Made by a program: the position numbers and the translations under genes | DNA from: Brevibacillus brevis | Lineage (GTDB): Bacteria > Bacillota > Bacilli > Brevibacillales > Brevibacillaceae | Reading direction: 5' to 3' | Assembly (NCBI RefSeq): GCF_001039275.2 | Contig: NZ_CP030117.1 | Coordinates: forward strand, 86,001 to 150,000 | Length of the DNA stretch: 64,000 bases | Shown here: positions 36,019 to 44,944 of the stretch, in pieces | Layout: the number at the start of each line of letters is the position of its first letter | Position numbering within the stretch: position 1 is the stretch's first letter | Notes under the pieces: model-generated | What the model saw: the letters and a program-made list of their open reading frames with translations, nothing else | The model's database searches: none | Told to the model about the DNA's origin: nothing

Positions 36019-38154
36019 ATGCAACAAAACGGAGTTCGAACGGGCTACTTTTTGTCCATTTCGCTTCTGCTATCATCTATCCTGTACTTTTTTGCCTCGA
36101 ACTGGCCGCTCATGATCAGGGAGCAAAAGATTGGCGTCAGCGTAGCAATCCTCGTTCTTTTTTATTTGTTATCCTATGGACTGCGTTTCATCAAACGACA
36201 TACGTTTTTGAGCAATTGGCTTCTGGTGGCTGGAGGATTGGCCTTTGGCATCAGTGTGGCTTTGTTGGGGCAAATATACAATTCACATGCTGATAGCTAT
36301 ATGCTGTTCGTTGTATGGCTTATTCCGAATTTGCTATTCGCGATTTTGACGCGGTATCAGCCATTCTATGTCATCAGCTATGTCCTCGCTCATTTGGCGA
36401 TTTACTTCTTTCTCCATCCATCCGTCATTCGTGTAGCGCGTGAAGACGAGTGGTGGTTCATGATTTTTTGGTTGATTGCGTTGGGAAATATGGTCTTATT
36501 CTGGCTAACCACGACAGGAAGACTACATTCTAAACCGATCTACTACTTATCTTTTCTGACCTTTTCCATCAGTCTTTTCTGGTCATCTTTCACGGATGTA
36601 TACGGTCTGCTCCCAGAGCTTTTATATGTCCTTACCGGGGGAATCCTGTTTGTCACGTTTTTAAAATGGGTGCCGAGTCGCGGGCTTCTGATTGTGACAG
36701 CCTCGCTGCTCTCGCTGTTTGTGCTCGTTAAATTCATATCCTACATGGTGATGTATTATTCAGAAGGCTTCTTTGTTTTGATGCTGCTGCTGACCGTACT
36801 CATTATTTGGGGAGCAGTTGCAGGGATTAATTGGCTGCGCAAGGAATCAGCGTATCAAAAAAGCAAATGGGTTGTGTTTTTCCAAGAGGCATTCACGGTT
36901 CTCGTCACGACCATTGCCGCATCTATTGGAGCGATTTCGATAGCGGGTCTGCTTTTTCTGATCATGGAAGACGAAAGAGTTATTGATTTGCTGTTTTTCC
37001 TTTCCTTAATTGGCTTTATTGGCCCTGTGGTGTTTATGAGCGGGATGAATGCAACGGTACGATATACGCTGCTCACAATGGGGTATTTATTGGGTGTCGG
37101 TTCTGTTCTGTTTTTAGAAGGAGTTTACTGGATCGTTTTCCTGTTGGTACTGTTATTCGTGTGGAAAGCTGTCTCGGCCATTCCGGCGCGGCTTTTGACG
37201 CAGCTGACCTTTTTAGTCGTCCTGGCTACGAAGCTGGATGAGTATCTGCCTTCCTTTGAATATGTCCTCTTGATCATATTTGCTACGCAGTTGGCGATGC
37301 ATTACGTAAAGCAATTGCCAGTCGTTTTGCAAAACAGCTCGTTGGTGTATGCCTTACTCTCGTTGTTGATCCTGACAGAGAAAGGGTTTCAGTCGGGCTT
37401 CGTGAATGTGGGAGTGAATCTGGCTTATTTCGCAGTCAGCACGTATTTGTTGTACCGGACATTGCATCAGCAAAATAAGGTGAGATTCGGAATCGTGCTC
37501 GGTTTCTGGTTTGCCTTTCTCCTCATGAAGTACTACGACATGCTATGGAGCCTGCTGCACAAGTCACTAAGCCTGCTTTTGCTCAGCCTGGTATTTTTCA
37601 TCGCTACCCTGTGGTGGGATCGAAGGTCTAAAATCGAGTGGCCGAGAAGCGAGCCTTCCCTTTTTGTGAGAAAAGCGCTTGTGTTGCTTCCTGTCATTTT
37701 GCTGCAATTTGTTTTCATTGGCTATCAAGTATGGAGCAGTGAGACGATCCTGGCCAACGGAAAAACGGTAAAGCTGGAGTTAGTCCCAATCGATCCACGT
37801 TCGTTGCTGCAAGGTGATTACGTCAGACTTGGCTACACCATTTCTGCATTGGACCAAGAACAGGTTGACTCAGGGGATAAGATTCGAGTCGTACTCCGCC
37901 AACAAGTAAATGGCTTGCACAGCTACAGTGGCTATTATGAGCTCAATGGTCGATGGAATCGGGCCTACGAGCCTCAGCCATCGGATGTGATCATTAATGG
38001 AAGCACAATCGGTGGCAATCAAGTGGAATACGGCATAGAAAGCTATTTTGTCCCGGAAGGAACCGGACTTGAAGTGGAGCGGAATGCCAAATACGCTATC
38101 GTGAAAATTGGCGAGAGAGGCGATGCCATCCTGGAGAGTCTGTCGAACCAGTAG
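36019..38154 (+). CDS. Large membrane protein with DUF2157 and GDYXXLXY domain
   Basis: About 19 predicted helices in the first 550 residues begin with a DUF2157-like segment (LLVAGGLAFGISVALLGQIY), followed by a soluble, probably extracellular, C-terminal GDYXXLXY domain with LLQGDYVRLGY (the name-giving motif). The family is widespread, fused or split, and of unknown function. I use the ATG at 36019 giving about 711 residues; the GTG at 36010 is close to GAAGGGA. It lies between rqcP and an exported repeat protein, an insertion relative to B. subtilis. Confidence 0.8.
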   Translation: MQQNGVRTGYFLSISLLLSSILYFFASNWPLMIREQKIGVSVAILVLFYLLSYGLRFIKRHTFLSNWLLVAGGLAFGISVALLGQIYNSHADSYMLFVVWLIPNLLFAILTRYQPFYVISYVLAHLAIYFFLHPSVIRVAREDEWWFMIFWLIALGNMVLFWLTTTGRLHSKPIYYLSFLTFSISLFWSSFTDVYGLLPELLYVLTGGILFVTFLKWVPSRGLLIVTASLLSLFVLVKFISYMVMYYSEGFFVLMLLLTVLIIWGAVAGINWLRKESAYQKSKWVVFFQEAFTVLVTTIAASIGAISIAGLLFLIMEDERVIDLLFFLSLIGFIGPVVFMSGMNATVRYTLLTMGYLLGVGSVLFLEGVYWIVFLLVLLFVWKAVSAIPARLLTQLTFLVVLATKLDEYLPSFEYVLLIIFATQLAMHYVKQLPVVLQNSSLVYALLSLLILTEKGFQSGFVNVGVNLAYFAVSTYLLYRTLHQQNKVRFGIVLGFWFAFLLMKYYDMLWSLLHKSLSLLLLSLVFFIATLWWDRRSKIEWPRSEPSLFVRKALVLLPVILLQFVFIGYQVWSSETILANGKTVKLELVPIDPRSLLQGDYVRLGYTISALDQEQVDSGDKIRVVLRQQVNGLHSYSGYYELNGRWNRAYEPQPSDVIINGSTIGGNQVEYGIESYFVPEGTGLEVERNAKYAIVKIGERGDAILESLSNQ

Positions 38155-38164
38155 ATAGTACGAA

Positions 38165-38201
38165 GAAGAAGCTGCCTGTGTCATCGGGCAGCTTCTTTTG
38201 C
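38165..38201 (+). terminator. Terminator after the GDYXXLXY gene
   Basis: AAGAAGCTGCC pairs with GGCAGCTTCTT, then TTT. Confidence 0.85.
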
Positions 38202-38332
38202 GTGAGGAAGTAAACGCTCTTTCTTTGGAACCCATGTGCAACACGGAAATATCATTCGTTACCAGTCTGTAACCCTTTCCTGCCGAACATTTCCTATCAT
38301 AGTAAGGAATTGTAGAGAAGGAGGCGTTACCG

Positions 38333-40366
38333 TTGAAAAAAAGCGTAAACAAAGGGATCTCAGTGCTTCTGGCCACTACGGTGTTGGCAAGTCCACTGAT
38401 GCTCGAGCCAAAAGCGGCTTATGCTCTCTCTATTGAGGATGTTTCTGCAGACGATTCAGATGTGGATGAGGAAACAGAATATACGATTGAGTTTGAAATC
38501 AATAAGGAATTAACGGCAGGGGATAGTATCTACGTTAGATTCCCTTCAGATTATTCGGTAGATAAAAAGCTGAGAACATCAGACATCACGCTTGAAGATG
38601 ACGATGATGATGAGATCTCGATCGACAGCGTATCCGTCAGCAAAAATGTAGTTGAGATCGAAGTCGATGAAAGGATCAGAAAAGGCACTGTTCTCACATT
38701 GACTATTGATAACATCACCAACCCGGAAGACAAGGGCAGCTATGAGATCGAAGTAAAAACGAGCGAGGAAAACAGCTACAAGGGTAAAAAAATCAGCATC
38801 GGCAAATCTTCGAGCAGTAGCAGTAGCAGCAGCAAGGGCGACTTCGAGGCATCTCAGAGCAGTAAAAATGCTGAGGACGGAATCTCTTTAACGCTCGGAA
38901 AATTTAATCTCTCCTCAAAAAGCAAGCTGAAAGAGGGGAAATACATTTACGTCAATTTCCCTTCAAGGGACATGCTGCCAAAGAGCATCAGCAAGTCTGA
39001 GGTGAAGGTAAACGGGTACAAAGCAGATCATGTCTCCAATCTCGATGACGACTCCATTCGGATTGAAATTCCGAGTGGTGCAGATGGTGATAGCTACATA
39101 AAACTAGAATTCACTTCTTCAGCGGGAATAGTAAACCCATCCAAACCAGACAAGTATTATTCGTATGAAATTGAATATGACAGCAAGAAATACAAGTCAA
39201 AAGATGTAGAGATTACAGGCATAAGCAATACGCCATTCAGCGTTTCTTTGTCGGACAGTTCAGCGGGAGCACGCACGAGCTATACGTTTGAAGTGGATCT
39301 TTCCTCCAAGCTGGGATCGAACGCAGAAATCGAAGTTGAATTCCCAAGTGGAGTAACTGTTCCGCCGATTCTTACCAGCAATAACGTCACTGTCAATGGT
39401 TCTCAAGTGACGAATGTAAGCGTGTTGGGAAATAAGATTTATTTCCGCACGCCATACGGATTCAATAGCACAAATCGCGCGAGCATCAAGTTTGCCTTCG
39501 AAGGATATTTGACCGCTCCAAAAACAGCGGGAACATATACCGTGACGGCCAAAATCGACAACAAGACTTATAAGTCGAAGGAATTTCAAGTTTCCGGAGT
39601 GACTCCACCAGTCGCGGTGGATAATACATTGGCAACGGTTGGGCTGACGAGAGCGACTGCCTCTACTCCTGCTGGTATTTCCATCGGCATCAAAGCCATG
39701 GGTGCTCCGATTGTGCGCAATCAGGGCTTCATTGAAGTCGTACTTCCTGTTGGCTTCCGTGTTCCAGCCTACTTGCCAGCGAACACAGTAACGGTGAACG
39801 GTGTGGCCGCTAGCTTTGTTGGTGTGCGCGGACAAAATCTGATTATTATCCCTGCCCAGGATATTCCGGCAAAAACAGCAGCTCAGGTCAATATCGCCGA
39901 GACAGCTGGCATTGTGAATCCGGCTACGCCAGGTGTGTACAGCATCGGCGTATACAACTCCGAGGAGAGAGGCTTGCTCTTCTCTCGTCCAGCGACCATC
40001 GTGTCTCTGAATGGCGTAAGCTTCAAGCAGAACGTCGCTTCGTTTACGAAGGCTGGCAAAACCACTAAACTTGCAGTGGCACCTTATACCGTAAATGGCA
40101 ACACGCTGATGCCAACTACGTTTTTCCGTGATGCCCTCGGGTTTTCGATCAGTTACACCAAAACGACAGCCAAAGTCGTGAGCGGCAATACGGTCATGCA
40201 ATTCAAGGTCGGTTCAAACATAGCGACCATCAATGGCAAAAATGTAACGCTGCCTGCAGCAGTTCAGTTGAAAAACAACGTTCCTACTCTGCCTCTTAAA
40301 ACCATGACGGAGCGTACCGGTTACAAAATCATCTATGTGAACGGGAACTACACCGTTTACAAGTAA
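38333..40366 (+). CDS. Secreted repeat protein with C-terminal copper-amine-oxidase-N-type domain
   Basis: A signal peptide with cleavage after AYA (residue 31) is followed by four repeats of about 110-130 residues (approx. 32-155, 170-300, 305-420 and 430-545). Each repeat has a beta-rich pattern: a phrase such as YVRFPSDY, YVNFPS, EVEFPSG or EVVLPVG, then a segment like GIVNP and a closing VxxxG YxI. A nine-serine linker (159-167) follows repeat 1. The C-terminal about 110 residues resemble CuAO-N1 wall domains (TKLAVAPYTVNGNTLMPTTF). The repeats suggest an S-layer-associated or adhesive surface protein. Start TTG is behind AAGGAGG. No enzyme motif is seen. Confidence 0.8.
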   Translation: MKKSVNKGISVLLATTVLASPLMLEPKAAYALSIEDVSADDSDVDEETEYTIEFEINKELTAGDSIYVRFPSDYSVDKKLRTSDITLEDDDDDEISIDSVSVSKNVVEIEVDERIRKGTVLTLTIDNITNPEDKGSYEIEVKTSEENSYKGKKISIGKSSSSSSSSSKGDFEASQSSKNAEDGISLTLGKFNLSSKSKLKEGKYIYVNFPSRDMLPKSISKSEVKVNGYKADHVSNLDDDSIRIEIPSGADGDSYIKLEFTSSAGIVNPSKPDKYYSYEIEYDSKKYKSKDVEITGISNTPFSVSLSDSSAGARTSYTFEVDLSSKLGSNAEIEVEFPSGVTVPPILTSNNVTVNGSQVTNVSVLGNKIYFRTPYGFNSTNRASIKFAFEGYLTAPKTAGTYTVTAKIDNKTYKSKEFQVSGVTPPVAVDNTLATVGLTRATASTPAGISIGIKAMGAPIVRNQGFIEVVLPVGFRVPAYLPANTVTVNGVAASFVGVRGQNLIIIPAQDIPAKTAAQVNIAETAGIVNPATPGVYSIGVYNSEERGLLFSRPATIVSLNGVSFKQNVASFTKAGKTTKLAVAPYTVNGNTLMPTTFFRDALGFSISYTKTTAKVVSGNTVMQFKVGSNIATINGKNVTLPAAVQLKNNVPTLPLKTMTERTGYKIIYVNGNYTVYK

Positions 40367-40378
40367 GGACAGTCTGGC

Positions 40379-40406
40379 AACCCCGTATTTATACGGGGTT
40401 TTCTTT
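40379..40406 (+). terminator. Terminator after the repeat protein gene
   Basis: AACCCCGTAT-tt-ATACGGGGTT followed by TTCTTTT. Confidence 0.9.
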
Positions 40407-40429
40407 TGTTCTAACAGGACATCCCTCCC

Positions 40430-40438
40430 CATACGATA
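40430..40438 (+). promoter_or_regulatory. Mother-cell sigma-type -10 before yabP
   Basis: CATACGATA (40430-40438) fits a sigma-E -10 (CATACAHT, one mismatch) or sigma-K -10 (CATANNNTA). The -35 is poor. B. subtilis yabP is sigma-E-dependent. Confidence 0.45.
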
Positions 40439-40469
40439 GTACAAGAAGGGTACGTGAGGAGGGAGTATC

Positions 40470-40754
40470 ATGAACGATCACACGAGACGGCCACGTCATG
40501 AAGTCGTGATGATTAATCGTCGCAGCTTAGCGATATCGGGAGTAAAAAACGTCGAAAGCTTTGACAGCGAAGAATTCCTCTTGGAGACGGACGGCGGCTT
40601 TTTAACCATACGAGGCCAAAACCTGCATATGAAAAATTTGAGTCTGGAAACCGGAGAAGTAGCGATCGAGGGGCTCGTTCACGAGATGGCCTATCTGGAG
40701 CAAGGGCAGGCCGGCGATCGGTCGAGAGGATTCTTCGGCAAGTTATTCAAGTGA
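40470..40754 (+). CDS. yabP: Sporulation protein YabP
   Basis: YabP is a small mother-cell sporulation protein of the YabP/YqfC family. The 94-residue product has the family's beta-rich core: SLAISGVKNVESFDSEEFLL and the LTIRGQNLHMKNLSLETGEV-like stretch with the conserved G-x-L-H. It overlaps yabQ by 4 bp. GGAGGGAG precedes the ATG. Confidence 0.93.
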   Translation: MNDHTRRPRHEVVMINRRSLAISGVKNVESFDSEEFLLETDGGFLTIRGQNLHMKNLSLETGEVAIEGLVHEMAYLEQGQAGDRSRGFFGKLFK

Positions 40755-41323
40755 ACATCGCGATCCAGTTACAGACGGTATTGGCCATGTCGACGTGTGG
40801 TGCACTGATGGGTATGGGATTCGATACGTATCATGTATTTAAGGGCAAGGCCAGACTGCCACTCTGGTTGGTCTTTTTCTTTGACATCCTTTTTTGGGTG
40901 GGCAGTATGGGCGCTGTCTTCTTGATTTTGGTGAAAGTGAATGACGGGATTATTCGGTTTCCGATATTTTTTGGAATGTTATTTGGCGCGTGGCTGTACT
41001 TCTTAATAGGTAGTAAGAAGTATATCCTTTTCTTGCACCGCGTGATAAAATTCTGTCAGTGGTTTTACCGTACGGTCGTAAAAATTATAGACATCCTGCT
41101 TGTACGTCCTGTGCTCTTTCTTTTCCGAGTGATCATCATGGTGCTGACATTTTTGTATTCCGTGTTGCTCGCGATTCTCGGCTTTTTGTGGAAAGTGACG
41201 CGTTTTGTCACCTCTCCTTTTGCCAGATGGGGTCAACATTTGGGGAAAAAAATGTATGGAAAAACAACAGGATTTTGGACCAATTGGAAGAATTGGTTTC
41301 ACTCAAAGAGAAAGCGGGAGTAG
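40751..41323 (+). CDS. yabQ: Spore cortex biosynthesis protein YabQ
   Basis: YabQ is a polytopic membrane protein of the outer forespore membrane needed for cortex formation. The N-terminal half has four hydrophobic helices (LQTVLAMSTCGALMGMGFDTYHVF typical of the family), and the C-terminal third is a basic tail with KRKRE. Start GTG overlaps the yabP stop, indicating translational coupling. Confidence 0.92.
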   Translation: MNIAIQLQTVLAMSTCGALMGMGFDTYHVFKGKARLPLWLVFFFDILFWVGSMGAVFLILVKVNDGIIRFPIFFGMLFGAWLYFLIGSKKYILFLHRVIKFCQWFYRTVVKIIDILLVRPVLFLFRVIIMVLTFLYSVLLAILGFLWKVTRFVTSPFARWGQHLGKKMYGKTTGFWTNWKNWFHSKRKRE

Positions 41324-41341
41324 ATTCGAGGTGGCGTACTG

Positions 41342-41650
41342 ATGAAGGAAGCAAGAACCTCTTCCATTAACCGAAAAGGGCAAAGAAGGAGAATGCGTCT
41401 CTTTTTCTTTGTGATCCTGTGCTTTTTCGTCTGGACTAGCTATACCTTGTTTTTGCAAAGTGGCGAGTTGTCCAAGAAGGAGACAGAGCTGGAAGCCCTG
41501 AAGCAAGAATCAGCGGTCTTGCAGCAAAAACAAGAGGATCTGACCTATGAAGCAAGTCGGTTAAACGATCAGGAGTACTTGGCAGAGCTGGTCCGTAAGC
41601 GAATTTTGTTTACCAAGCAGGGCGAAAGCATCTATATCATTCCGGATTGA
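41342..41650 (+). CDS. divIC: Cell-division protein DivIC (FtsB-like)
   Basis: DivIC forms the trimeric septal complex with DivIB and FtsL. The 102-residue protein has a basic cytoplasmic start (KGQRRRMRL), one membrane helix (about 20-38), and a coiled coil (ETELEALKQESAVLQQKQEDL) ending in the family motif EYLAELVRKRILFTKQGE. It sits 18 bp after yabQ, as in B. subtilis. Confidence 0.94.
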   Translation: MKEARTSSINRKGQRRRMRLFFFVILCFFVWTSYTLFLQSGELSKKETELEALKQESAVLQQKQEDLTYEASRLNDQEYLAELVRKRILFTKQGESIYIIPD

Positions 41651-41691
41651 GTATACAGCTGATCTTCAACGAGAGGGAGGCATTCCACATC

Positions 41692-42063
41692 ATGGAGATC
41701 GAGGTCGGGAGCATACTGGAAGGAAAAGTCACCGGTATCACCAAATTCGGAGCGTTTGTTCAGCTACCAGGCGATGTGACCGGACTGGTCCATATTAGTG
41801 AAATTGCTGACGTCTACGTCCGGGACATCCATCAATTTTTAAAAATCGGAGACACGGTAACAGTAAAAGTCCTCAGTCTCCGTGAGGGCAAAATTGGCCT
41901 TTCTATCAAAAAAACAATGGAAAAGGAACGGCCACCCCGTTATCAGCGGGAGCGACGTGAAGGCTTTGAAGAAAAGCTGAACCGCTTTTTGAAAGAAAGT
42001 GAAGACAGGCAGTCCTCCTTGAAGAAAAGCGTAGAGAAAAAGGGTCGCGGTCGATCTTTTTGA
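41692..42063 (+). CDS. yabR: S1 RNA-binding domain protein, YabR
   Basis: The 123-residue protein has an S1 domain (GSILEGKVTGITKFGAFVQL, then GLVHISEI) followed by a charged tail. YabR belongs to the general S1 protein group with RNA-binding potential; the role is undefined. The ATG at 41692 is used, with GAGGGAGG upstream; the ATG-less extension back to 41647 overlaps divIC. Confidence 0.9.
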   Translation: MEIEVGSILEGKVTGITKFGAFVQLPGDVTGLVHISEIADVYVRDIHQFLKIGDTVTVKVLSLREGKIGLSIKKTMEKERPPRYQRERREGFEEKLNRFLKESEDRQSSLKKSVEKKGRGRSF

Positions 42064-42192
42064 TTCGGAAAATTATGACTTTTCTTTCTTTATGAAAAGC
42101 GCACTTTGACTGTAAAAATAGGAAGGTCATTTCGAAGTCTTGACGAATAAAGTATCCTAAGCCCGTTTCGCAAAGCGCGAATCACCTGTCAG

Positions 42193-42225
42193 CCGACGTT
42201 ATCCGCCATAACGTCGGTTTTTTTT
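42193..42225 (+). terminator. Terminator upstream of spoIIE
   Basis: A perfect 10-bp stem CCGACGTTAT/ATAACGTCGG with a CCGCC loop is followed by eight T residues. The 130 bp between yabR and this hairpin hold no recognised RNA gene; B. subtilis has tRNA genes in this area, which I do not see here. Confidence 0.9.
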
Positions 42226-42244
42226 GTCCATTTGCGTTACTGAA

Positions 42245-42313
42245 TTTGTCGCACGATTCTGTGAATATTCATTGGATTTTTGACAAATTTTACAATGCCC
42301 CCCTCCGTATAAT
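42245..42313 (+). promoter_or_regulatory. Spo0A-type spoIIE promoter with 22-bp spacer
   Basis: TTGACA (42280-42285) and TATAAT (42308-42313) are separated by 22 bp, far from the usual 17. Boxes like Spo0A sites are TTTGTCGCA (42245-42253) and inverted TTTGACAAA (42279-42287). In B. subtilis the spoIIE promoter also has a long spacer (21 bp) and is activated by Spo0A-P with sigma-A. Confidence 0.8.
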
Positions 42314-42349
42314 GGAGAAACACATTGACCAAGAACGGGGTGGAGCGAA

Positions 42350-44824
42350 ATGATTGCGAACAAAAACGTAACACAAGCCGGACAGGCTTGGACGCGGCAA
42401 GTGTCCGATCGAATGGGTACCACTGCCCAGACGTGGGGAGAAAAAGTAGCAGATTTCATAGAGAAGTGGAATGTTCTCCCCATCCTCATGGGCTTCTTAT
42501 TAGGACGAGCTCTAATCGTGGAGGAGCTAACCCCCTTTGCTATACCGTATTTCATTGTCATGTTTTATATTCGTCGAGATTGTTTGCTTGTCACGGGGAT
42601 GGCTCTTATTATCGGCGCTTTTACCCAGTCGGTGCCTGTTGGGCTGGAAACCGCCTTGAGTGTGATACTTGCCTTGTTTGCCTGCAAACTGATGAATAAA
42701 ATGCGCAAGAAGGATTTTTCACGGACGCCTTTGCTGGTCGTCGGGACGATTTTCATCAGCCGTCTGTTGTATGCGGTTCTGACCAATCAGGTAACGACCT
42801 ACGATCTCGTGATGGTAGCAGTGGAAGCAATTCTTGGCTTTGTACTGACGCTCATCTTCATCCAGTCCTTATCGATCATTCATTTGGCGAAGCCTTACGA
42901 GCCTCTCAAAAATGAAGAGATCGTTTCGTTAGTCATTTTACTGGCTTCCTTGATGACGGGTACTGTGGATTGGATGGTCGAGGGTATTTCGATGGAGCAT
43001 GTACTTACACGCTATTTGCTGCTCGTCTTTGCTTTTGTCGGTGGTGGCACGATCGGTGCGGCTGTTGGTGTAGTCACAGGTCTTATCCTCAGTCTGGCTA
43101 ATGTGAGTGCTCTTTTACAAATCAATCTGCTCGCTTTTTCCGGTCTTCTGGCAGGCTTGCTAAAGGAAGGCGGCAAAGTGGGCGTTTCGGCAGGCTTGTT
43201 GATCGGTACGGCTATTCTTGCGATTTACGGTGGAGCAGAAGAGACACTCTACTACTCCTTGGTTGAAACCTCTCTGGCTATTGTGCTCTTCATTCTGACC
43301 CCTGCTGCTCTTTGGAAAAAAGTAGCCCGATTTATCCCCGGGACTCCTGAGAATTTACAGTCCCATCAAGAATACATGCGCAGAGTTCGCGATGTGACAG
43401 CGGGCAAAATCCAGCAATTCTCCGATTTGTTTACGCAACTCTCCCATAGCTTTGCCCAGACAGCCGATCCTGAAGAAATAGAAGAACAGGCCGATGCCTT
43501 TCTTAGCCGTGTATCCGAATTCACCTGCCAGAAATGCTGGAAAAAAGAACAATGCTGGGAAAAAGATACGCAGTCGACTTATGAGGGAATGCGCTTTTTA
43601 ATGGAAAAAGTGTACGAGAACGGTACCTTGGCTGGCGTTACACCGCCGCGTGATTGGGAGCGCAAGTGTGTCAAAACCGAAAAGGTCATGACTGTAATGG
43701 AGCAGGAATACGATCGCCAGCAGTCGTTTGACCAACTGAAAAAGCAGGTAAAAGAAAGCCGGATGCTCGTAGCTGACCAGCTATCGGGAGTCTCGCGAGT
43801 CATGAGTGATTTTGCCCGGGAAATACAGCGGGAGGGAATGGAACTGAGCTTTCAGGAAAAGCAGGTCTCACAAGCATTGGAGGGCTTGGGGCTGTCGGTA
43901 CGCCGCGTAGAAATACACAGCTTGGAAGAAGGGAAGGTCGATATCGAAATCAGTCAGCCGACTTGCTATGGTCGCGATGAATGCGCGAAGATCGTGGCTC
44001 CCATGCTCACGGAGATTTTGGGGGAAAACATTGTGGTTCGCGAGCGGCATTGTGAAGCGCAAAAAGACGGTTCATGCACGATGTGCCTTGCTTCCGCCAA
44101 AACGTATGAGATCGATATCGGGGTCGCAGGTGCGGCCAAAGACGGCAAGCTATTATCCGGTGACAGCTTCCGCACGATGGATTTGGGTAATGGAAAAATG
44201 GCGCTGGCGATCAGCGATGGAATGGGAAATGGCGAGCGGGCATCCATAGAGAGTCAATCCGCCCTCGATATGCTCCAGCAGCTTCTGCGATCTGGTATGG
44301 ACGAAAAAATTTCGATCAAAACCGTTAATTCCGTGCTCGCCCTGCGCTCCAAAGAGGAAATGTTCGCGACGGTTGACTTGGCTCTGATCGATTTGCAAAC
44401 AGCTCATACGCGTTTTGTAAAAATTGGCTCTACCCCGAGCTTTGTCAAAAGAAATAAAGATGTCATCACAATCACCGCCAACAATCTGCCAGTGGGAATT
44501 TTGGAAGAAATCGAGGTGGATGTCGTATCTCGTATGCTCAAGCCAGGTGATTTACTCGTGATGATGTCCGATGGCATCTATGAGGCGCCTCGCCATATTG
44601 AGAATAGGCAAGCGTGGATGAAGCGAATCATCAGCGAACTGGAGACGAATGATCCACAAGAGGTCGCTGATTTACTGTTGGAAAAAGTCATTCGCCAGCA
44701 TTCTGGACAAATTGTTGATGACATGACCGTGTTGGTAGCGCGAATTGACCGATTTGTACCGCAGTGGGCTGCCATCGCAGTGCATGGAATGGAGAAGCTC
44801 GAGCGTCCACGGATTGTAAGTTAG
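42350..44824 (+). CDS. spoIIE: Stage II sporulation phosphatase SpoIIE
   Basis: SpoIIE sits at the polar septum, interacts with FtsZ, and dephosphorylates SpoIIAA to activate sigma-F. The N-terminal 330 residues hold about 10 membrane helices, then a regulatory middle, and the C-terminal PP2C-type phosphatase with ISDGMGNGERA (D623-G624-M625) and MMSDGIYE. At 824 residues the length fits. Start ATG follows GGGGTGGAG. Its promoter has Spo0A features. Confidence 0.98.
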   Translation: MIANKNVTQAGQAWTRQVSDRMGTTAQTWGEKVADFIEKWNVLPILMGFLLGRALIVEELTPFAIPYFIVMFYIRRDCLLVTGMALIIGAFTQSVPVGLETALSVILALFACKLMNKMRKKDFSRTPLLVVGTIFISRLLYAVLTNQVTTYDLVMVAVEAILGFVLTLIFIQSLSIIHLAKPYEPLKNEEIVSLVILLASLMTGTVDWMVEGISMEHVLTRYLLLVFAFVGGGTIGAAVGVVTGLILSLANVSALLQINLLAFSGLLAGLLKEGGKVGVSAGLLIGTAILAIYGGAEETLYYSLVETSLAIVLFILTPAALWKKVARFIPGTPENLQSHQEYMRRVRDVTAGKIQQFSDLFTQLSHSFAQTADPEEIEEQADAFLSRVSEFTCQKCWKKEQCWEKDTQSTYEGMRFLMEKVYENGTLAGVTPPRDWERKCVKTEKVMTVMEQEYDRQQSFDQLKKQVKESRMLVADQLSGVSRVMSDFAREIQREGMELSFQEKQVSQALEGLGLSVRRVEIHSLEEGKVDIEISQPTCYGRDECAKIVAPMLTEILGENIVVRERHCEAQKDGSCTMCLASAKTYEIDIGVAGAAKDGKLLSGDSFRTMDLGNGKMALAISDGMGNGERASIESQSALDMLQQLLRSGMDEKISIKTVNSVLALRSKEEMFATVDLALIDLQTAHTRFVKIGSTPSFVKRNKDVITITANNLPVGILEEIEVDVVSRMLKPGDLLVMMSDGIYEAPRHIENRQAWMKRIISELETNDPQEVADLLLEKVIRQHSGQIVDDMTVLVARIDRFVPQWAAIAVHGMEKLERPRIVS

Positions 44825-44944
44825 GGGTATGTTTTCTCTATTACCCGTCGATACTGTTGCTAAAAATATCCTGCGAAGTGAAGTGGATGAACGTTCGCTA
44901 CACGGAGCTGGGACTGACAAAACAGATCGAATGGGGAGATTATT
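44825..44944 (+). other. Spacer between spoIIE and yabS
   Basis: 120 bp without a convincing gene, promoter or terminator. The ORFs that cross it look like shadows. Confidence 0.4.

Noticed and set aside
38806..38833. Simple-sequence repeat coding for nine serines
   Set aside because: It uses mixed serine codons (TCT, TCG, AGC, AGT), so it is a linker rather than a slippage-prone repeat.
42064..42192. Possible tRNA or small RNA between yabR and spoIIE
   Set aside because: No cloverleaf, CCA or TTCGA-type loop could be formed; only a small GC hairpin near 42165-42182.
44825..44944. Coding extension of yabS or a small gene after spoIIE
   Set aside because: No start with a ribosome site and no family motif.
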